DNA of 64,000 nt from the NCBI GenBank assembly GCA_947631235.1, contig CANRKO010000007.1:46414-110413 (forward strand), in the 5' to 3' direction. The notes under the pieces are model-generated. The model made no database searches. It was not told the DNA's origin and worked only from the letters and a program-made list of their open reading frames with translations. A program made the translations under genes and the position numbers. This document shows, piece after piece, positions 1 to 8,028 of the stretch (the stretch's first letter is position 1; each line of letters opens with the position of its first letter). The stretch is from an uncultured Clostridia bacterium. GTDB taxonomy: Bacteria > Bacillota > Clostridia > UBA1381.

Positions 1-524
1 CCGAGAAAAACGACATTGGGATTTTGATTTGTCTGTACACAGGCTTGCGTATCGGCGAGTTATGCGCGCTGAAATGGAGTGATATTGACTTTGCGGCGGG
101 ACAAATGCACATAAACGGAACGCAGTCGCGTATTAACGGAGAATTGAAAATAACACCGCCGAAAAGTAAAGCGTCCAAGCGGTCGTTTCCGATCCCCGAT
201 GTTCTTATGGAAAAGTTGAAAAAGCACGAAAATTACAGCGAGTTTGTTCTGTCAAATCACGGCGGAATGGTCGAGGTCAGAGCGTACCGCCGAAGATTTA
301 AGGAATTGCTTAAACTTGCGGGATTGCCCGACATAAAATTTCACGCGCTGCGCCATACGTTTTCAAGCCGAGCGTTGGAGGTTGGTATGGACTATAAAAC
401 GCTGAGCGAGATTTTAGGCCATGCTTCGGTTTCGATTACAATGGATTTATACGTCCATTCGCTTGACGAGCATAAAAAAGCGCAGATGAACAAGCTCAAC
501 AGCCTGTATTCGCCGTCGGAATAA
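1..524 (+). CDS. Tyrosine recombinase/phage-type integrase, 3' part only
   Basis: Catalytic C-terminal half of a tyrosine recombinase; the reading frame is open to the left edge (codons from base 3), so the gene starts outside the window. The visible catalytic-box residues are Arg in TGLRIGEL, the HALRH box, and LGHASVSITMDLYVHS, whose Tyr is the nucleophile that would form the 3'-phosphotyrosine link. The family excises and integrates phages, ICEs and genomic islands. Nothing else of an integrative element is visible to the left. The 3' end is intact, with a normal stop, and a hairpin terminator follows at 538. The family call is firm; which element it serves is unknown. Confidence 0.9.
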   Translation, partial: EKNDIGILICLYTGLRIGELCALKWSDIDFAAGQMHINGTQSRINGELKITPPKSKASKRSFPIPDVLMEKLKKHENYSEFVLSNHGGMVEVRAYRRRFKELLKLAGLPDIKFHALRHTFSSRALEVGMDYKTLSEILGHASVSITMDLYVHSLDEHKKAQMNKLNSLYSPSE

Positions 525-537
525 TCCGTCGGACTTG

Positions 538-575
538 GCGGAACATTCGGTAAATTCGGGTGTTCCGCTTGTTTT
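538..575 (+). terminator. Rho-independent terminator of the integrase
   Basis: Stem GCGGAACA / TGTTCCGC (538-545 with 561-568) followed by TTGTTTTG. A second hairpin, GAAAC-ttttt-GTTTC with GTCC/GGAC flanks, lies at about 577-600 and may add to it. Confidence 0.7.
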
Positions 576-685
576 GTCCCGAAACTTTTTGTTTCAGGAC
601 AATGGGCGGGTAGCTTAGTTATTATGCAGATTTTGGTTGTGTGTTATACGCGAATAACGGAGAATAAAAGAAAGGGGACTATCCT

Positions 686-3600
686 ATGAAAAAACGATTT
701 ATAAGTTTATTGTTGTCGCTGTCGATGTTGGTTTCTATTATTCCGACGGCATTTGCTGATGAAATCGAACCTGATAACTCTGTGCAAAACAACGAGAACC
801 GTGTTGAGGCAACGGAACCGGCACCAGTTGAAACGCTATCGCCGGACGAAGCGAATGAAGCGGCAGAGGCAACATCTGAACCGATTGAAACAGCTTCGCC
901 AAGCGTTGAAGCAGAAACACCGGAAGCAACGCCTGCGGAATCGATTACGGCTTCGGATGATGATAGTATTGGGGAGATAGACACATCTATTCAACTTATG
1001 GCAACAGGCACATACTATCCTGAGTATGGATTTTATTTTGATGAAAACAGTGGAACAATAACTGATGCTGATGAAGATATTTCAGGGTTTTTAAATATTC
1101 CTGAAACAACCAGTGGTAAGCCTGTTACTAAAATCAGTAACTATGCATTTCAAGATTGCAAATCACTTACTGGTCTAAATATTCCTAAGGCTGTTACCAA
1201 TATAGGCAATAGTGCATTTCAAAATTGCACAAATCTTTCTGAGGTTACACTGAATTATAATAATACCAGAGAATTTGAATGTTCAATAGGAAATTATGCT
1301 TTCAGTGGCTGTACCAGCCTAAAAAACCTTACAATTCCTGATAGTATAACATATTTAGGAGAACACTTTATAGAAAACACAGCAATAGAGAGCATAACCG
1401 TTCCTAAAAGTATAAAAAGTGTTGGAGCATATTATGGTGGTCCATTTGCAGAGTGTACTACGCTTTCGCATATAACGATAGAGAACGGTATAACTGCTCT
1501 ACCAAATAACCTTTTTGATGGTGCTACCTATATAACAAACATCACAATACCCGAATCAGTAACGAGTATAGGACATTCTGCTTTTTTGAATTGTACAAAT
1601 CTCAAAAAAATAGATATCCCCAAAGAGGTTAAAAGCATAGGCAATAGTGCATTTCAAAACTGTACAAATTTTTCAGAGGTTACACTGAATTATAATAATG
1701 CCAGAGAGTTTGAATGCTCGATAGGGAATTATGCTTTCAGTGGCTGTACCAGTTTAAAGAATCTTACTATTCCTGATAGTATAACATATTTAGGAGAACA
1801 CTTTATAGAAAATACAGCAATAGAGAGCATAACCGTTCCTAAAAGTATAAAAAGTGTTGGAGCATATTATGGTGGTCCATTTGCGGAGTGTACTACGCTT
1901 TCGCATATAACGATAGAGAATGGTATAACTGCTTTGCCAAATAACTTTTTTGATGGTGCTACTTATATAACAAACATCACAATACCCGAATCAGTAACGA
2001 GTATAGGACATTCTGCTTTTTTGAATTGTACAAATCTTAAAAAAATAGATATCCCCAAAGCGGTTAAAAGCATAGGCAATAGTGCATTTCAAAATTGCAC
2101 AAATCTTTCTGAGGTTACACTGAATTATAATAATGCCAGAGAATTTGAATGTTCAATAGGAAATTATGCTTTCAGTGGCTGTACCAGCCTAAAAAATCTT
2201 ATAATTCCTGATAGTATAACATATTTAGGAGAACACTTTATAGAAAATACAGCAATAGAAAGCATAACTGTTCCTAAAAGTATAAAAAGTGTTGGAGCAT
2301 ATTATGGCGGTCCATTTGCAGAGTGCACCGCACTTTCACATATAACGATAGAGAACGGTATGACTGCTCTACCAAATAACCTTTTTGATGGTGCTACTTA
2401 TATAACAAACATCACAATACCCGAATCAGTAACGAGTATAGGACATTCTGCTTTTTTGAATTGTACAAATCTTGAAAAAATAGATATCCCCAAAAATGTT
2501 TCTGTAATTAACACCAGTGCTTTTCAGGCTTGCTCAAATCTGTCACAAGTAACTCTACATTACAATAATGCACGTGAATTTGAACTTAAGATTTACGATT
2601 ATGCGTTTAATGGATGCTCAAAATTAACTGAATTGATTTTGCCTGAGAGCGTGACTTACTTAGGACATCATTTTACGGCTGGAACTGCAATTAGCAATAT
2701 TACAATACCGAAAAGCATAAAAAGTGTAGGCGAATATTATGGTGGACCTTTTTCCGGAAATATTAATTTGACGTATGTAACTTTAGAAGATGGTATGACA
2801 GCAATCCCTGCAAATCTGTTGAATTATTACCAAAATCCAAGTTACGTGGAAAATGTGACAATTCCAAGCAGCATAACCGACATAGGAGCGCGCGCTTTCG
2901 AGGATTGTGACGCAATAACCGCAGTAGATATTCCTAAAGGGGTTAAAAGTATAGGTCAGGGAGCATTTCAAAATTGTAATAACTTAACTAATGTTATTTT
3001 TCATGAGAATAATGAGGAAGGGTTTGAATTAAAAATATATGATACAGTATTTCAAGGCTGCTCAAAATTGTCCAAGTTGAATTTGCCGGACACAGTAACC
3101 TATTTAGGTCATCATATGATACAAGGTACATCTATAAGCAGCATAACTGTCCCCAAAAGCGTAACCGGCGTTGGGGCTAATTATGGCGGTCCTTTTGCGG
3201 GCGCAGTATATTTGGATGACATTATATTTGAAGACGGCACTACTGCAATATTTGATTATGAATGTGAGAGCAATTCGGATATGAGCTATATTTCAAGAAT
3301 AGAAATTCCGGCTACTGTTACCAAGATAGGAAGGGGTGCATTTAAAAACTGCACAAAGTTAAAATCTATTAATATTCCCGACAGCGTTCAAACGATCAGT
3401 GATGAGGCATTTTATAATTGTCCTCAACTGAATGTAAGCATAAGTGAATACGCTCCTGCTATTGCTGACTTGATAGATGATGATATAAGGTTCTTTCTTT
3501 CAAAAGAAATAACATCTTATAATCATTTTACATACAGTAATACAGATTATTACTCAAAAGCAAACGAAATGACTGGTTATGTACCGTTTGAATTGAAGTA

Positions 3601-6145
3601 TGAGCTTAAAGATAATGTTTCCGTCACCAATAAGAAGATAGTGGTCAGAATACCGAATCAGTCAACACTCGTTGAAAGCACATTAAAACTTGACGGAATA
3701 CTGCTTCAAAATTATACATATGAAAACAATCTGCTTACAATTCCGGTAGAAGCTAATAAAGCAGATATAACTTTCTGTGTAAAACCTACCGAATACACTA
3801 CATTACTGACATACGCAAAAATGGATTTTACTGAAAATAACGAAAATAAATCCGAAATAATAGGCGTTATAAACTGCTCGATACCTGATATTTCAATAAA
3901 AGCGGACAGTCTTACAAACAATGGCAGAGTAACCGTAGAAGGAATTGCGCCGCCGTCAAGCACGGTTGATTTCTATATAGGCGATGAAAAAGTCGGTACG
4001 ACAACAGCTATAAAATCAGGAAACTACAAGACTACCGTAGATATTCCTTCGCCGGAAAATTATAAGAAATATACAATAACGGCTCAAACTGAAAAGGACG
4101 GTGAACGTGTAGACGCTGAAGGCACGGTAGTATATCAAGAGGCGGCTCCCGCTTTGAAATCACTGGTAATGTATTACGGAGACCACACAAGCACGCATAA
4201 GTATGAGCTTACAAATAACAGCACTGCGAAGCCGACGATTGTATTTTATCCGTCAAGCGGATTCAAATTTGAAGTGGAATTTGAAAATGCGGAAAACATA
4301 GATAAGGTGAGGATCGTAAGCACGCGCAATAATCAGAGAAAATATATGCCGGCTTATTGGGACGAAACCGCTAAATGCTATGTAGCACAAGGACATTTCG
4401 AAGATACAAATCCCTCAAGCTATGTTCCGGGTGAGATAACGGTAGAGTATCTGCAAAAGAGCGAACCATATTTGTTCGGTGATGAAATTGATTTCACATC
4501 GGCTGAATACGCAAACACGCTGCCCGAAGCGTGGGAGGGCGCAAAGGTAACATTAACCGACGAAAATGGCGACGAAATGGCACAAATACAACTTACGGAG
4601 GTTTCTTTAGACAGTCTGAGCGGTGTTATTGATTTTTATAATACTCTCAAAGGAAAACTCGAATTTAACATTTTGTCAGAGGTTATTCCGGAGCATATAA
4701 ATAAACAAAACGCTTCAGAGTATGGATACGAACGAGTTGTTGACGAAGTCGGCGAAGAGCTGTATGTCAAAGTCGCGGAAGAAGCGGACAGTAAAATTCA
4801 AAGCGAAGTCATTGACTTTGCAAAGGGAAAAGTTTCAAGTTTCCTTATAGAAAATAAATATTATGGTGCAGATATGGCGCTTGATAATATAAGCTCTATT
4901 ACGTCTGTGTTGGGTGATGTTGATAAGATTGTGACATATAACAACAATCGGGTAGACATTAATAATGCGCGGCAGAATGTATTAAATTCATCGTGGAGTC
5001 CGGAAGAAAAGCAAGAAAGATTACATCGTCTTGATATTGCTGAAAAGTCAAACAATGCCGAACTTGCGGTTTTAGCGCTGTCAACAATATTAGCTGTGTC
5101 AGGGATCGGACTTCCGCCTGTGTGCGCTTTGGTTTTAACGGCGTTATCGTATCAAAATACGATGGAAATTGAATATGCTCTCGGCGATTGGGATAATTAT
5201 ATAGACTATATGAGCTCCGGAGTGGGATTTCTGTTTAACTGGTCTGTAGACCCAAGCGGATATGTTTATGAAGCGGTAACGAACAATAGAGTTGAGGGCG
5301 TAGCGGCAACGGCTTATTGGATAGCTCCGGATTATATTGACGAGAACGGTAAAGGAGATGAATCTAAAGCCGTGCTTTGGGACGCATCGGAATACGCCCA
5401 GATGAATCCGATACTTACAGACGGAATGGGCGCATACGCGTGGGACGTTCCCGAAGGATTATGGCAAGTCAAGTACGAAAAGGACGGATATGAAACGCAG
5501 TACAGCGATTGGCTGCCCGTTCCTCCGCCGCAGACAAATGTGAATATCGGATTAGTATCTAAAGCTGTTCCTAAAGTAGAGAGCGCTGTTTTGACTTCGA
5601 ATACTCTGGCAATTACATTTGATAAGTATATGAAGCCCGACACAGTTACCAATGTTAAAATAAGCGGATACACATATACAATGGACTACAGCAAAGATGA
5701 AACTGCTCCCGACGGAACGGTTTACGCAAGAACATACACCTTCAACTTGAACGAGCCTGTTTCTGAAGGGGAAAGTGTTCCGGTTTCAATAAGCAATGCC
5801 GAAAGCTACGCAGGCACGAAAATGGTCGCGTATAACGAGGACGTTGTTTGCTCCAATAGTGTAGAGAATGAATATTTAGCACGCGTTGAAAATGTATCTG
5901 AGGATAAATCAAATAAGACTGTATCGGCAGATATTATAAATATTTCAGATAAAATGCAGTCATTTGACGCTATATGCGCAATATATGACGCGAGTGGCAG
6001 ACTGACAGGGCTGAAAACAATGCCTATAGTCGGATTAGCCAAAGAGGAATCGTGGAGAGCTGTTTTCAAATTTGATACGGAATGGAGCAGCTATAAAATA
6101 TTTGTATGGGACAGCTTAAATGGCATGAAACCGCTGTCGGAATAA
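686..6145 (+). CDS. Secreted BspA-type leucine-rich-repeat surface protein
   Basis: 1819 residues. Seen: signal peptide (MKKRFISLLLSLSMLVSIIPTAFA), an acidic Pro/Glu/Thr-rich linker (about 25-110), then about 800 residues of LRR_5/BspA repeats (IPxSVTxIGxxAFxNCxxL). Three consecutive 145-residue blocks are almost identical and two more are diverged. A bacterial Ig-like segment follows (about 1070-1140, PDISIKADSLTNNG), then long unassigned regions, a carboxypeptidase-regulatory-like domain near 1530-1625 (VEGVAATAYW...DGYETQYSDW) and a C-terminal module, about 1762-1819, also present in other exported proteins here. Ribosome site AAAGGGG lies 8 nt before ATG. Known: BspA-like proteins are surface adhesins in gut bacteria and protists. 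No LPXTG, SLH or transmembrane anchor is visible, so the attachment mode is unknown. Confidence 0.85.
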   Translation: MKKRFISLLLSLSMLVSIIPTAFADEIEPDNSVQNNENRVEATEPAPVETLSPDEANEAAEATSEPIETASPSVEAETPEATPAESITASDDDSIGEIDTSIQLMATGTYYPEYGFYFDENSGTITDADEDISGFLNIPETTSGKPVTKISNYAFQDCKSLTGLNIPKAVTNIGNSAFQNCTNLSEVTLNYNNTREFECSIGNYAFSGCTSLKNLTIPDSITYLGEHFIENTAIESITVPKSIKSVGAYYGGPFAECTTLSHITIENGITALPNNLFDGATYITNITIPESVTSIGHSAFLNCTNLKKIDIPKEVKSIGNSAFQNCTNFSEVTLNYNNAREFECSIGNYAFSGCTSLKNLTIPDSITYLGEHFIENTAIESITVPKSIKSVGAYYGGPFAECTTLSHITIENGITALPNNFFDGATYITNITIPESVTSIGHSAFLNCTNLKKIDIPKAVKSIGNSAFQNCTNLSEVTLNYNNAREFECSIGNYAFSGCTSLKNLIIPDSITYLGEHFIENTAIESITVPKSIKSVGAYYGGPFAECTALSHITIENGMTALPNNLFDGATYITNITIPESVTSIGHSAFLNCTNLEKIDIPKNVSVINTSAFQACSNLSQVTLHYNNAREFELKIYDYAFNGCSKLTELILPESVTYLGHHFTAGTAISNITIPKSIKSVGEYYGGPFSGNINLTYVTLEDGMTAIPANLLNYYQNPSYVENVTIPSSITDIGARAFEDCDAITAVDIPKGVKSIGQGAFQNCNNLTNVIFHENNEEGFELKIYDTVFQGCSKLSKLNLPDTVTYLGHHMIQGTSISSITVPKSVTGVGANYGGPFAGAVYLDDIIFEDGTTAIFDYECESNSDMSYISRIEIPATVTKIGRGAFKNCTKLKSINIPDSVQTISDEAFYNCPQLNVSISEYAPAIADLIDDDIRFFLSKEITSYNHFTYSNTDYYSKANEMTGYVPFELKYELKDNVSVTNKKIVVRIPNQSTLVESTLKLDGILLQNYTYENNLLTIPVEANKADITFCVKPTEYTTLLTYAKMDFTENNENKSEIIGVINCSIPDISIKADSLTNNGRVTVEGIAPPSSTVDFYIGDEKVGTTTAIKSGNYKTTVDIPSPENYKKYTITAQTEKDGERVDAEGTVVYQEAAPALKSLVMYYGDHTSTHKYELTNNSTAKPTIVFYPSSGFKFEVEFENAENIDKVRIVSTRNNQRKYMPAYWDETAKCYVAQGHFEDTNPSSYVPGEITVEYLQKSEPYLFGDEIDFTSAEYANTLPEAWEGAKVTLTDENGDEMAQIQLTEVSLDSLSGVIDFYNTLKGKLEFNILSEVIPEHINKQNASEYGYERVVDEVGEELYVKVAEEADSKIQSEVIDFAKGKVSSFLIENKYYGADMALDNISSITSVLGDVDKIVTYNNNRVDINNARQNVLNSSWSPEEKQERLHRLDIAEKSNNAELAVLALSTILAVSGIGLPPVCALVLTALSYQNTMEIEYALGDWDNYIDYMSSGVGFLFNWSVDPSGYVYEAVTNNRVEGVAATAYWIAPDYIDENGKGDESKAVLWDASEYAQMNPILTDGMGAYAWDVPEGLWQVKYEKDGYETQYSDWLPVPPPQTNVNIGLVSKAVPKVESAVLTSNTLAITFDKYMKPDTVTNVKISGYTYTMDYSKDETAPDGTVYARTYTFNLNEPVSEGESVPVSISNAESYAGTKMVAYNEDVVCSNSVENEYLARVENVSEDKSNKTVSADIINISDKMQSFDAICAIYDASGRLTGLKTMPIVGLAKEESWRAVFKFDTEWSSYKIFVWDSLNGMKPLSE
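1206..2510 (+). repeat. Three near-identical 435-bp tandem repeats inside the LRR gene
   Basis: Units start at the GCAATAGTGCATTTC motif at 1206, 1641 and 2076, spaced exactly 435 bp (145 codons). Diverged units follow at 2511 (435 bp on) and 2955 (444 bp on). The first three differ at scattered, mostly synonymous positions. This is recent in-frame duplication and should allow length change by recombination. Confidence 0.95.
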
Positions 6146-6176
6146 AATTAAATCAGGTCACATTCATATAATTACA

Positions 6177-6208
6177 CAAGGCGGCAAAGCTATGGCGATG
6201 CCGCCTTG
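6177..6208 (+). terminator. Hairpin after the LRR gene
   Basis: CAAGGCGGCA / TGCCGCCTTG stem (6177-6186 with 6199-6208), loop AAGCTATGGCGA. It sits 31 bp past the stop. Only a weak T-run follows, so termination is likely but not certain. Confidence 0.6.
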
Positions 6209-6284
6209 TTGATTGGCGCCGAATAGGCATGACAAAAACCACCAGTTCAACTGGTGGTGGGTAAAAAAATACTTTAGTATAAGA

Positions 6285-6347
6285 AAACCTCCTGATATAA
6301 TAGGAATGAGATTTGGCGATCGCATAACTAAAAATATCAGGAGGTTT
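6285..6347 (+). promoter_or_regulatory. Leader hairpin sequestering the tnpA ribosome site
   Basis: Perfect 14-bp inverted repeat AAACCTCCTGATAT (6285-6298) / ATATCAGGAGGTTT (6334-6347). The right arm contains the AGGAGG that serves the ATG at 6353, so folding the leader hides the Shine-Dalgarno site. Translational repression by a 5' leader stem-loop is established for IS200 tnpA. Confidence 0.75.
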
Positions 6348-6352
6348 AAAAC

Positions 6353-6823
6353 ATGAGGAATGAAATAAAGTCGTTGGAGCATTCAAAATACAGATGTCAG
6401 TATCATATAGTATTTGCGCCAAAATATAGGAGGAAGGCAATCTATGGCAAGCTGAAGGCGGACATAGGAAAAATCATACGCAAGCTGTGTGAAGAAAGGA
6501 AGGTAGAACTCATAGAAGCGGAAGCATGTCCGGAACATATACATATGCTGGTAAGCATACCTCCATATATGAGTGTATCACAATTTGTAGGATATATCAA
6601 GAGCAAAAGTGAGCTGATGATATTTGACCGACATGCGAATCTGAAGTACAGATATGGACGGAGGAATTTTTGGGCGAGAGGATATTTTGTTGACACGGTA
6701 GGGAAGAACGAGAAATTAATCAGGGAATACATACGGAATCAGTTGGAGGAAGATTATGCCACGGATCAAATATCGATAGAGGAGTATATGGATCCGTTTA
6801 CTGGAAAGCCGAGGAAAGGCTAA
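6353..6823 (+). CDS. tnpA: IS200-family transposase TnpA (Y1 HUH)
   Basis: 156 residues, the normal length for the family. HUH metal-binding motif HIH at 62-64 (ACPEHIHML), and the likely catalytic Tyr at about 126 in REYIRNQ. It cuts single-stranded DNA at the element's hairpin ends through a 5'-phosphotyrosine link, moving the element as a single-stranded circle. The ORF looks intact. The start is set by AGGAGG 7 nt upstream, inside the leader hairpin. A GC-rich hairpin, CAGCCACC-gggg-GGTGGCTG (6829-6848), follows the stop and probably terminates transcription. Confidence 0.93.
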   Translation: MRNEIKSLEHSKYRCQYHIVFAPKYRRKAIYGKLKADIGKIIRKLCEERKVELIEAEACPEHIHMLVSIPPYMSVSQFVGYIKSKSELMIFDRHANLKYRYGRRNFWARGYFVDTVGKNEKLIREYIRNQLEEDYATDQISIEEYMDPFTGKPRKG

Positions 6824-6960
6824 AAAGACAGCCACCGGGGGGTGGCTGCCTGTGATAAAGATGCGATGACAAATCTTCAAAGCCGCCTTAGAGGTGGCTA
6901 GCAAGTGCTGCCCCTTATAGGGGCTGTGAAAACCACTAGTTTACTAGTGGTTTTTATTTT

Positions 6961-7794
6961 GCACAAAAAATTTATTTTTCAAAAAAACTTTAAACAAATC
7001 GGTTGTTATTTTCATATTTCTATCGTTTATGAAGTGAAGGGGCAAAAAGGGTTTGGGTTTCCCCAAGTAAATCAAATTTTTGTAAGTGTGTACACGCTTG
7101 CTGTGCTTGCTATTCTCTAAAATAGCAGGCATAAGCAAATTTTTGTAAGTGTGGCTACGCTTGCTGTGCTTGCTTCACTACAAAAATATGATGATTTCTC
7201 TATATAGGTAAAAAAATCTAAAAAAATTTTTAAAAAAGTCATTATTTTTCAATTTTTATTTGTTACTTATAATAGAAGGGAAAAAATACCAACTTCTTTA
7301 ACCATTGCTAATAAAGGGAGGATATCTATTAACAACGGGAAAAGTATAAATAATTTTTCTGAAAATGGTTGTTATTTTGCACTTTCAAACGTTCACAAAT
7401 TAGGGAGGTAAAAATCAAAGACCAACAGCGATATTATTCGATATGAGCGCGTTTAAAGAAAATACGCTTATATGCTCTAATGCCGCACTTGATTGACAAC
7501 TGAATATTCCATTCATCAAATACGTTCTTTCCGAACAAGAGCCGCTATTGCGGGCGCGCCACGACGCTGTATAGCCGAGCGATCAAGCCTTCAATGAAAT
7601 ACCGGATTTGCCGCCGGCACGGTCATGACTGCTCGGAAAGCATAATGATACTCCTGCCTTGAACTCGTCACTGAATTGGGCGGCCGGCGCGGATGCGGCG
7701 GAGGTGAAACTCCTGTGAGGTCGATTGGCTCTCGACCGTTTGATGAATTATTAATGGGGGTAGTAAAATTTTTCAAAGGAGGACAAGTGTATAC
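6961..7794. other. Gene-poor region between the IS200 element and tnpW
   Basis: No convincing full gene. Contents: two 39-bp direct repeats (7073-7174); an AT-rich stretch to about 7310; a Shine-Dalgarno GGGAGG at 7316-7321 followed 6 nt later by an ATT codon that opens a 27-codon frame (7328-7411, stop TAA); a second GGGAGG at 7403-7408 overlapping that stop; then a GC-richer stretch (7420-7740) interrupted by stops in every frame, with a GGTCGA/TCGACC hairpin at 7719-7737. This looks like decayed accessory DNA upstream of tnpW. Confidence 0.5.
7073..7174 (+). repeat. Pair of 39-bp direct repeats
   Basis: CAAATTTTTGTAAGTGTG...ACGCTTGCTGTGCTTGCT occurs at 7073-7111 and 7136-7174 with a difference only in three central bases (TAC versus GCT). 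Period 63 bp. Too few copies and too unequal in spacing for CRISPR. Function unknown. Confidence 0.8.
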
Positions 7795-7938
7795 ATGACA
7801 AAAAATAAAATTACTACCTTTGCCGAAACGACAAAATACGAAATCGACAAAATTACTTTTATCGTCCAGCCGGTGTTCAAGGAACAATCCGCCGAAACAC
7901 TCGGCTCGGTCTTGCTGCGGCTTATGACTGCGGAATAA
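7795..7938 (+). CDS. tnpW: TnpW-like transposon protein, 47 aa
   Basis: A small ORF beginning MTKNKITTFAETTKYEIDK. Ribosome site AAAGGAGG lies 12-19 nt upstream, rather distant. The pattern I-x-x-x-T-x-x-x-V...E-x-x-x-E-T...R matches, at the same spacing, the second TnpW at 53660 in this window. TnpW proteins are small transposon-encoded products found just upstream of large serine recombinases. Their role is not established. Stop TAA at 7936; the recombinase starts 90 bp later. Confidence 0.7.
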   Translation: MTKNKITTFAETTKYEIDKITFIVQPVFKEQSAETLGSVLLRLMTAE

Positions 7939-8028
7939 TTAAATTTTCAAAACAGGCTGACAAACGGAAAATATTGCGGTATAATAACTGTAATACTGTT
8001 TGTTGACTGTCAAGAGAAAGGAGTTATT

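Larger units (their letters stand above)
6231..6960 (+). mobile_element. IS200-like insertion sequence (IS200/IS605 group, TnpA only)
   Basis: About 0.7 kb. It is bounded by subterminal hairpins rather than inverted repeats: left end ACCACCAGT-tca-ACTGGTGGT (6238-6258), right end AACCACTAGT-tt-ACTAGTGGTT (6931-6952). These imperfect palindromes are what Y1 HUH transposases recognise in this family. One transposase gene lies between them; no TnpB/RNA-guided nuclease accompanies it. Exact ends are not resolved, since the family makes no target duplication. Confidence 0.85.

Noticed and set aside
1206..2954. CRISPR-like regular repeats
   Set aside because: The repeats are 435 bp, coding, in one frame of a leucine-rich-repeat gene, with no short repeat-spacer structure.
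6231..6960. RNA-guided nuclease (TnpB) with the IS200-like element
   Set aside because: Only TnpA fits in the element; no RuvC-type protein is encoded nearby.
7073..7174. Possible CRISPR remnant (two 39-bp repeats)
   Set aside because: Only two copies, separated by 24 bp, with no cas genes in the window.
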